Below are positions 5,977 to 10,780 of a stretch of DNA of 10,780 nt, one piece after another; the first letter of the stretch is position 1, and each line of letters opens with the position of its first letter. A model generated the notes under the pieces. The model saw nothing but the letters and a program-made list of their open reading frames with translations. It searched no databases and had not been told where the DNA came from. The position numbers were made by a program, and so were the translations under genes. The stretch lies in NCBI GenBank assembly GCA_034211115.1, contig JAXHTH010000185.1, forward strand, positions 1-10,780. The letters are read 5' to 3'. This DNA comes from JAXHTH01 sp034211115. GTDB lineage: Bacteria > Planctomycetota > Phycisphaerae > Phycisphaerales > SM1A02.

Positions 5977-8398
5977 TCGGGAGGCGCTCCAGCCGCACGC
6001 GTTTCAGGTTCATCAACGCTCCGGCCGGGATCTCGATCGGCCTGACCGCGAGTTCGATGCGCCCGGCATGATTGACCTCGATCTCGCCGAGTTCAAGCGA
6101 GACGAAACCGGTCCAGGAGCCGGTCGGTTTCGCGCGACCGGTGAGATCCTGACCGGCGACGTTCAGGCTGAACGTCCCGCCGTTTCCGAGGGCACACGCG
6201 TACTCGATGATGACGCGGAAGCGGCCCGGTCGGTCCAGCCGGAGCGTCCAGCTTACCCGGTCGCCGGGGTCGGTCCGGAAACCGATACTACTCTTCCCGC
6301 CGCCTGATTCGTAGCGTGCGGTATGACCGTGCACATGGGCGTCGATCGCCGCGAGGTCCACCACGCCCCCGGCGGTCTCGCGGATCACGTACGGCTCGAC
6401 CTCCGCCGCCCCGGCGATCTCCAGCACGACCACCGAGTCGATCTCGTTCGGCATGTGGTCGGGAACCGTGATGCGCACGCCGCCTTCCGCCTGCTCCGCT
6501 TCCAGGGAATCACGCTCGCCGCGCGCGAGAAGCCAGGCACGAAGCGGATCGTTGTGCAGGCCCGGCACCTCAAGCTCGCCGTCCTCCGGCCAGTCGAAGA
6601 CGTGCAGATAGAGGCGCGTGTCACCGCCCGGCAACATCCGGGTCGTGCAGCGGCCCCAAGGCAGCCGTTTGAACGGGCCGGCGGTCGTCCCGTAGATGCT
6701 TTCGCCGTTGACATCCATCCACGCCCCGATCGCCTCGAGCCGTTCGATGCTCGGATCGGGGATCTCGCCCAGCGCGGTGGGGCTGACGTTGAGCAGGAAG
6801 TTCCCGCCCTTCGAGGCGATGTCCGCCAGCCTGCGGACGAGATCGGCCGTCGATTTCCAGTTGTGATCGTTCTTCCTGTATCCCCACGAGTCGTTCATGG
6901 TCATGCAGGTTTCCCAGTCGACGCCGGGCAGGCCGGTGCCGGGGATTTCCTGCTCGGGCGTGCCGAAATCGCCCGCATAGGTTTCATCGCGGGTCAGGCC
7001 GGCCATCCCCTGCCGCCCCTTGCCCACGCGGTTGTTGATGATGATGTCCGGCTGGAGGCGGCGGACAAAGCCGTACAGATCCCACCCCCGTTCGCGGTTC
7101 CAGGTGTTCTCCCATTCGCCGTCGAACCACAGCACGCCGATCGAGCCGTAGTTGGTCACGAGTTCCGTGAGCTGGTCCTTCAGGTGACCGACGTACCGAT
7201 CGAAGTCGGCTTCTTCCGGCGGCCGGGGATCCCACGGCCGGCGCGGAAGATAGTCCGGATGATGCCAGTCGAGGATCGAGTGATACCAGCAGATGCGCAG
7301 GCCGTGGCTCCGGCAGGCGTCTGAGAGTTCCTTCATGATGTCGCGCCGGAACGGGGTGGACATCACGTCGTAGTCGGTGTAGGCCGAATCAAAGAGACAG
7401 AAGCCGTCGTGATGCTTGCTCGTGATGACGATGTACTTCATCCCCGCGCGCTTCGCCAGCCTCGCCCACGCGTCGGCATCGAACCGGACGGGGTCGAACT
7501 CGTGGATCAGCGGCTCGTACTCGGCGGGCGGGATCTGCGCCGAGTGCATGATCCAGGCGCTGTCACCGCCCACCACCTCGCCTTTCCACTGCCCGGCCGG
7601 GATCGCGTAGACCCCCCAGTGAATGAACATCCCGAAACGCGCCTCACGCCACCAGTCCATGCGCTTCTCGCGCAACAACTTTCGCGCATCGGCCGTGGGG
7701 GGAATCTCGCGCAGGAAGACGTTGCGGAACGCGAGCTGCGATCCGTGCGACTGGAGTTCGATCGCCCCGCGATCGTAGATCGGCTTCCCGCGCTCCCAGT
7801 AGTTCTCCAGCGGCACGTCCTCGACGACGCGAATGCCGTTGAGCCAGACGCTGACGCGCTCGCCGATCATCACGATGCGGAACGTGTTCCACCGCCCCGG
7901 CGGTTTGTCGGCGAAGACGGTCGGCCGTGATGGATGCTTCCGGTTGTTGTACAGCCCGCCGGAGCCGACGGGGTTGTCCCAGATCTGCACCTGCGGCGAG
8001 CCGCGAAGGTAGATGCCGCTGTCTCCGCCCGCCTCGATCTTCCAGTCGACGAGCAGCTCGAAGTTCTCGTAGTCGCGGGCGGTGACGAGGTGAGAGCCGT
8101 GGCCGTCGAAGAGAAGCACGCCGTGCTCGACGCGCCAGTGCGCGCGCATCTTCTCGTCGGCCTCCTCCTGCGCCTCGGCCAGTTCGGCGGGGCTCATCGC
8201 GCGCCGCGCCGGCGGGTTCGCCACCAGCCCCTTCCAGCCGGACAGATCACGGCCGTTGAACAGCGCGACGAACCCCGGCGGCGGGACGTTGATGCTCGGC
8301 GCTTCGTCCGCCCGGCCGGATGCGGGACCGGCCGCCCCCGCCATCGGGACGACGACGAGAAGCGAGATGACGACGCTGACCAGCGGACTGCCGAACAT
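5963..8398 (-). CDS. Exported DUF1080 (3-keto-disaccharide hydrolase) - GH29 alpha-L-fucosidase fusion
   Basis: Encodes 811 aa. Signal peptide 1 to about 30. Residues 41-232 are a DUF1080 jelly-roll (FVALFNGRDLSGW, then DWKIEAGGDSGIYLRGSPQV, RWNTFRIVMIG, ENYWERGKPIYDRGAIELQ). Residues 243-565 are the GH29 barrel: RFGMFIHWG (254-262), SKHHDGFCLFD (327-337), VLWFDGEW with Asp426 as the expected nucleophile, TPEQEIPG with Glu483 as a candidate acid/base, and GGNFLLNVSP (531-540). Residues 570-665 fit the C-terminal beta-sandwich of fucosidases. Residues 685-807 look like an extra carbohydrate-binding beta-domain. Expected role: extracytoplasmic release of alpha-L-fucose, with the first domain acting on 3-keto glycosides or binding sugar. 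ATG 8398 is fixed by AAGGAGG seven nt upstream. It lies between apbE (57-bp gap) and the sulfotransferase (14-bp overlap) on the same strand. Substrate linkage cannot be read from the sequence. Confidence 0.93.
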   Translation of the reverse strand: MFGSPLVSVVISLLVVVPMAGAAGPASGRADEAPSINVPPPGFVALFNGRDLSGWKGLVANPPARRAMSPAELAEAQEEADEKMRAHWRVEHGVLLFDGHGSHLVTARDYENFELLVDWKIEAGGDSGIYLRGSPQVQIWDNPVGSGGLYNNRKHPSRPTVFADKPPGRWNTFRIVMIGERVSVWLNGIRVVEDVPLENYWERGKPIYDRGAIELQSHGSQLAFRNVFLREIPPTADARKLLREKRMDWWREARFGMFIHWGVYAIPAGQWKGEVVGGDSAWIMHSAQIPPAEYEPLIHEFDPVRFDADAWARLAKRAGMKYIVITSKHHDGFCLFDSAYTDYDVMSTPFRRDIMKELSDACRSHGLRICWYHSILDWHHPDYLPRRPWDPRPPEEADFDRYVGHLKDQLTELVTNYGSIGVLWFDGEWENTWNRERGWDLYGFVRRLQPDIIINNRVGKGRQGMAGLTRDETYAGDFGTPEQEIPGTGLPGVDWETCMTMNDSWGYRKNDHNWKSTADLVRRLADIASKGGNFLLNVSPTALGEIPDPSIERLEAIGAWMDVNGESIYGTTAGPFKRLPWGRCTTRMLPGGDTRLYLHVFDWPEDGELEVPGLHNDPLRAWLLARGERDSLEAEQAEGGVRITVPDHMPNEIDSVVVLEIAGAAEVEPYVIRETAGGVVDLAAIDAHVHGHTARYESGGGKSSIGFRTDPGDRVSWTLRLDRPGRFRVIIEYACALGNGGTFSLNVAGQDLTGRAKPTGSWTGFVSLELGEIEVNHAGRIELAVRPIEIPAGALMNLKRVRLERLPNGDD

Positions 8399-8405
8399 GC
8401 TCGGT

Positions 8406-8412
8406 CCTCCTT
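8406..8412 (-). promoter_or_regulatory. Perfect Shine-Dalgarno AAGGAGG for the fucosidase gene
   Basis: AAGGAGG on the minus strand with a 7-nt spacer to ATG 8398. It is the strongest ribosome-binding site in the window and sets the start of the fusion protein. Confidence 0.85.
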
Positions 8413-8417
8413 CGTGG

Positions 8418-8442
8418 CGTGCGCGATCATGCGTCGCGCACG
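8418..8442 (-). promoter_or_regulatory. 9-bp intergenic hairpin just upstream of the fucosidase RBS
   Basis: CGTGCGCGA (8418-8426) and TCGCGCACG (8434-8442) are perfect reverse complements with a 7-nt loop. In the minus transcript the stem lies 13 nt after the apbE stop and ends 5 nt before the AAGGAGG site. There is no U-tract, so a classical terminator is unlikely. An mRNA-stabilising or processing hairpin that sets downstream expression is plausible. Confidence 0.55.
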
Positions 8443-8455
8443 GGTCCCGCTCAGG

Positions 8456-9490
8456 TTAGCGGATCTTCGATCCCGCCGGCGCGGGGAAGTCCGCCGTGCG
8501 GCGATACTCGATCCCGCTCGGCGTCCAGCGCTCGATCAGACCCGATGCGCACGGGAACCGATCCAGCAGATCCAGGCCATCCTCCTCGCCGAGGACGCTG
8601 ATCGCCGAGGCGAGTGCATCGGCGGTCGCCGCGTCCGGGGCGATCACCGTCACCGCGAGGCGGTCGGTGAGCCCCCGCCCGGTGCGGGGATCGATGATGT
8701 GCGAATAGTGCTCGCCGTCGAGTTCGATGAACTGCCGACTGTCGCCGGACGTCGCCACCCCGGCCCGGGCCAGCTCGATCAGCCGCGGCTCTTCCTCTGC
8801 GAACCCGCCGCGGACGGCGATGCGCCAGCCCACGCGACCCGGCGGCCCCTCGCCCAGCGCGAGATCGCCCCCCAGATCGATCAGGCAACGATCGATGCCG
8901 CGGCGGCGGAGGGCGGCCAGCGCCTCGTCGGCCGCGAATCCCTTGCCGATCCCGCCCAGGTCCAACTGCATCCCCGCCCCCGCCAGGGTCAGCGTCCGAT
9001 GCTGCGGATCGAGCGTCATCGCCCGCCAGCCGACCCGCGCCCGGGCCTGTTCGATGGCCTGCGGCTCCGGCAGCCGTCCCTCGGCCCGAGCCTCGCGCCA
9101 CAGCCGCACGAGCGGGCCGACCGTCACGTCGAACGCCCCGTCGCTGGCCTGCGAGATCGCCCGGGCCCGCGCGAGCACCCGAAACAGATCATCGCTGATG
9201 GATACCGGCTCACCCGGCTCCGCCCGGCCGGCCCGCATCAACTCGCTGGCCGGACGGTAGTCGCTCATGACGGCCTCAAGCCGCTCCATGCGATCGAAGC
9301 CGGCCCGGGCCGCGGCCCGCGCTGCCTCCCCATCCCGGGCGTAGAGAATGATCCTCGCCTCCACACCCATTATCATCTTCGCGTACACGAAACGCCCCCC
9401 GTCCCCGCGCGGACCGGCGCATGCAACCACCGACAGCAGTGAGAACATGACGATTACCAGAGACAGGGCTCGACCGCATCGGCGCATCAT
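8456..9490 (-). CDS. apbE: ApbE-family FAD:protein FMN transferase, lipoprotein
   Basis: Encodes 344 aa, the normal ApbE length. The family uses FAD to attach FMN to a Ser/Thr of exported flavoproteins (NqrB/RnfG-type domains), with Mg2+. Residues 1-24 form a lipoprotein signal (MMRRCGRALS, hydrophobic core, lipobox VVAC with Cys24), so it is probably anchored on the periplasmic face. Family motifs: SDGAFDVTVGPLVRLW (116-131), LDLGGIGKGFAADEA (176-190), LIDLGGDLALG (203-213), ATSGDSRQF (246-254), HIIDPRTGRGLTD (264-276) and TADALAS (289-295). Asp291 is the expected metal ligand, and Ser295 stands where Thr is usual. Start at 9490: GGGAG lies 8 nt upstream and the lipoprotein signal begins there, although the frame is open back to 9715. 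It is the first gene of the minus-strand run. No flavinylation target is present in the window. Confidence 0.93.
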   Translation of the reverse strand: MMRRCGRALSLVIVMFSLLSVVACAGPRGDGGRFVYAKMIMGVEARIILYARDGEAARAAARAGFDRMERLEAVMSDYRPASELMRAGRAEPGEPVSISDDLFRVLARARAISQASDGAFDVTVGPLVRLWREARAEGRLPEPQAIEQARARVGWRAMTLDPQHRTLTLAGAGMQLDLGGIGKGFAADEALAALRRRGIDRCLIDLGGDLALGEGPPGRVGWRIAVRGGFAEEEPRLIELARAGVATSGDSRQFIELDGEHYSHIIDPRTGRGLTDRLAVTVIAPDAATADALASAISVLGEEDGLDLLDRFPCASGLIERWTPSGIEYRRTADFPAPAGSKIR

Positions 9491-9498
9491 CGGCTCAA

Positions 9499-9503
9499 CT
9501 CCC
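9499..9503 (-). promoter_or_regulatory. Shine-Dalgarno GGGAG for apbE
   Basis: GGGAG on the minus strand, 8 nt before ATG 9490. It supports this start over the longer open frame and lies inside the 34-bp divergent gap. Confidence 0.7.
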
Positions 9504-9524
9504 GTCCGGCGCGTCTGCCGGCGC

Positions 9525-10448
9525 TTGAGAAGCATACGGCTCCTCGCCGCATCGCGGACAGCATTGATCCTCGCGGCGGTCCTGCTCGCCTCATCGCTGA
9601 CAATGCTCGACGGCTGCGCCGCCGCGGGCGGAAACCCTTCCGCCGGCGACACGGCGTCGATCCCCCCGGCTCTCGAACCGCCGCCCTCCTTCGTGCAGGA
9701 CGTCAGCGACACCACCGTCTCGTTCGAGATGATCGGCGTGCCGCCCGGAATCGTCTCCGTCCAGACCGATGACGGCCCGCGCGAGGTCGAGGTCGGTCCG
9801 TTCTGGATCGGGAAGACCGAGGTGACCTGGGACGTCTATGACGTCTTCTGCCTGCGGCTGGACCGCACGCGATCGGAGTTCGGCACCGCGGCCGATGCGG
9901 TGACGCGTCCGAGCAAGCCCTATTCGCCGCCCGATCGCGGGTTCGGCCACGCCGGCTACGCCGCCCTCTCCATGACCCATCACGCCGCCGAGGCCTTCTG
10001 CCAGTGGCTGTCGCTGAAGACCGGGCGCACCTACCGCCTGCCCACCGAGGCGGAATGGCAGCATGCCTGCGCGTTCGGCGATGTCGATCCCGCCGCCATC
10101 GATGAATACGCCTGGCACAGCGACAACGCCGAGCGCCAGACGCATGCGGTCGCGAGCAAGAAACCCAACGCGCTGGGCATCCATGACATGTACGGCAACG
10201 TCTGGGAGTGGTGCAACGATCTTGACGGCGAGCCGATCGTCGCCGGCGGCTCGTACCGCAACGGCGTCGATCGCCTCGGACCGTACGCACGGGCGCGGCA
10301 GGACGACACGTGGAACGCCAGCGATCCGCAGTTCCCCAAGAGCCGATGGTGGCTGGCGGATGCGAGCTGGGTCGGCTTCCGTGTCCTCTGCGTGCCGGAT
10401 GAAGAAGCGGCGCCGCAGGCGCCACAGGAACAGAGGAGCGCGCCATGA
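9525..10448 (+). CDS. FGE/SUMF1-fold lipoprotein lacking the formylglycine-generating cysteines
   Basis: Encodes 307 aa from TTG 9525. Residues 1-31 form a lipoprotein-like signal ending LDGC (Cys31). Residues 65-290 match the FGE-sulfatase (PF03781) fold: VEVGPFWIGKTEVTWDVYDVF (88-108), SMTHHAAEAFCQWLS (149-163), YRLPTEAEWQHACAFG (170-185), LGIHDMYGNVWEWCND (217-232), GGSYRN (241-246) and VGFRVLC (283-289). True formylglycine-generating enzymes carry a Cys pair after GGS. None is here, so sulfatase activation is unlikely, and a binding or other accessory role is possible. The start is uncertain: TTG 9525 has no clear Shine-Dalgarno but avoids overlapping apbE. ATG 9447 would overlap it by 44 bp, and TTG 9564 would give a short signal. 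It ends in an ATGA overlap with the next gene. The partnership suggests envelope carbohydrate work. Confidence 0.85.
   Translation: MRSIRLLAASRTALILAAVLLASSLTMLDGCAAAGGNPSAGDTASIPPALEPPPSFVQDVSDTTVSFEMIGVPPGIVSVQTDDGPREVEVGPFWIGKTEVTWDVYDVFCLRLDRTRSEFGTAADAVTRPSKPYSPPDRGFGHAGYAALSMTHHAAEAFCQWLSLKTGRTYRLPTEAEWQHACAFGDVDPAAIDEYAWHSDNAERQTHAVASKKPNALGIHDMYGNVWEWCNDLDGEPIVAGGSYRNGVDRLGPYARARQDDTWNASDPQFPKSRWWLADASWVGFRVLCVPDEEAAPQAPQEQRSAP
10433..10438 (+). promoter_or_regulatory. Shine-Dalgarno GAGGAG for the oxidoreductase gene
   Basis: GAGGAG lies 6 nt before ATG 10445, inside the end of the FGE-fold gene, and supports re-initiation at the ATGA junction. Confidence 0.75.
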
Positions 10449-10780
10449 GCGCAGACAAAACAGACAGGAACGGCCGAAGCAGCCCGCTGACGCGAAGGGA
10501 GTTCGTGAAGACCGCCGCCGTCGCCTCGACCGGCGCCCTCGCCGCCCCGGCATGGGTGCACGCCCAGGGCTCGGACACCCTTCGCCTCGGGCTCATCGGA
10601 TGCGGCGGGCGCGGGACCGGCGCCGCGGCCCAGGCCCTCAACGCCGACCCCGGCGTGGTGCTCACCGCGATGGGCGATGCGTTCGGCGATCGTGTCAGCA
10701 CCAGCCTCGGACATCTCGAGAAGCATGCGCCGGATCGCGTGCAGGTGCCGCCGGAACGGCAGTTCGGCGGCTTCGACAAC
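10445..10780 (+). CDS. Tat-exported Gfo/Idh/MocA-family oxidoreductase, N-terminal part (3' end outside window)
   Basis: The first 112 codons are visible and the frame is still open at the window edge. Residues 16-22 are TRREFVK, an exact Tat twin-arginine motif, followed by a mild hydrophobic stretch and a probable cut near VHAQ (38-41). Residues 46-59 (LRLGLIGCGGRGTG) are the NAD(P)-binding Rossmann loop of the Gfo/Idh/MocA family. Tat export means the protein folds with its nucleotide cofactor before crossing the membrane. Family role: oxidation or reduction of sugar hydroxyls, in some members C3 oxidation of glycosides. ATG overlaps the TGA of the FGE-fold gene (ATGA), with GAGGAG upstream, so the two are translationally coupled. 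The substrate-binding C-terminal domain is not in view, so specificity cannot be judged. Confidence 0.9.
   Translation, partial: MSADKTDRNGRSSPLTRREFVKTAAVASTGALAAPAWVHAQGSDTLRLGLIGCGGRGTGAAAQALNADPGVVLTAMGDAFGDRVSTSLGHLEKHAPDRVQVPPERQFGGFDN

Noticed and set aside
7934..9442. A 502-codon plus-strand open frame opposite apbE and the fucosidase
   Set aside because: It spans two recognisable minus-strand genes and their gap, and the translation is low-complexity Arg/Pro/Ala. It is a shadow frame.
9491..9715. 75-residue upstream extension of apbE
   Set aside because: It would bury the lipoprotein signal inside the protein and overlap the divergent gene. GGGAG before ATG 9490 fixes the start.

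Overview
The window is high-GC bacterial DNA that looks like a member of the Planctomycetota, possibly a Phycisphaerae-like lineage. This is inferred from gene content only: a secreted STN/secretin-N-like protein with a Gly/Tyr-rich middle, a DUF1080-GH29 fusion, an FGE-fold lipoprotein coupled to a Tat-exported Gfo/Idh/MocA oxidoreductase, and GC-rich palindromic intergenic repeats. No rRNA, tRNA, CRISPR array or intact transposase is visible.

Layout: (1) 1-788 is a long segment without a supportable gene. It carries several families of short hairpin repeats with 3-nt loops. (2) 789-1787 (+) encodes a secreted STN-like protein. (3) 1788-2263 is intergenic, with a 19-bp direct repeat and two inverted repeats. 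(4) 2264-4981 (+) encodes a 905-aa Pat/PatZ-type protein, an NDP-forming acyl-CoA synthetase fused to a C-terminal GNAT. Unlike E. coli PatZ it keeps the synthetase phospho-histidine positions. (5) After a 41-bp convergent gap, a minus-strand run is read in the order apbE lipoprotein (9490-8456), DUF1080-GH29 fucosidase (8398-5963), sulfotransferase (5976-5023). The fucosidase has a perfect Shine-Dalgarno below a 9-bp hairpin, and its stop overlaps the sulfotransferase start by 14 bp. (6) Divergent from apbE, the plus strand carries an FGE-fold lipoprotein without the formylglycine-generating cysteines (9525-10448). It is coupled by ATGA to a Tat-exported Gfo/Idh/MocA oxidoreductase that runs off the window (10445-10780).

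How the genes may work together (inference): the right half looks like an extracytoplasmic carbohydrate locus. DUF1080 is assigned as a 3-keto-disaccharide hydrolase and GH29 as an alpha-L-fucosidase. The divergent Gfo/Idh/MocA protein could supply C3 oxidation of a glycoside, giving a possible oxidative (3-keto) route for fucosylated glycans beside ordinary hydrolysis. ApbE would flavinylate an exported electron-transfer protein not seen here. The sulfotransferase is an odd operon partner for a fucosidase, because sulfatases are the expected neighbours. The Pat-like gene on the left belongs to acyl-CoA/protein-acetylation metabolism and has no evident link to the sugar genes.
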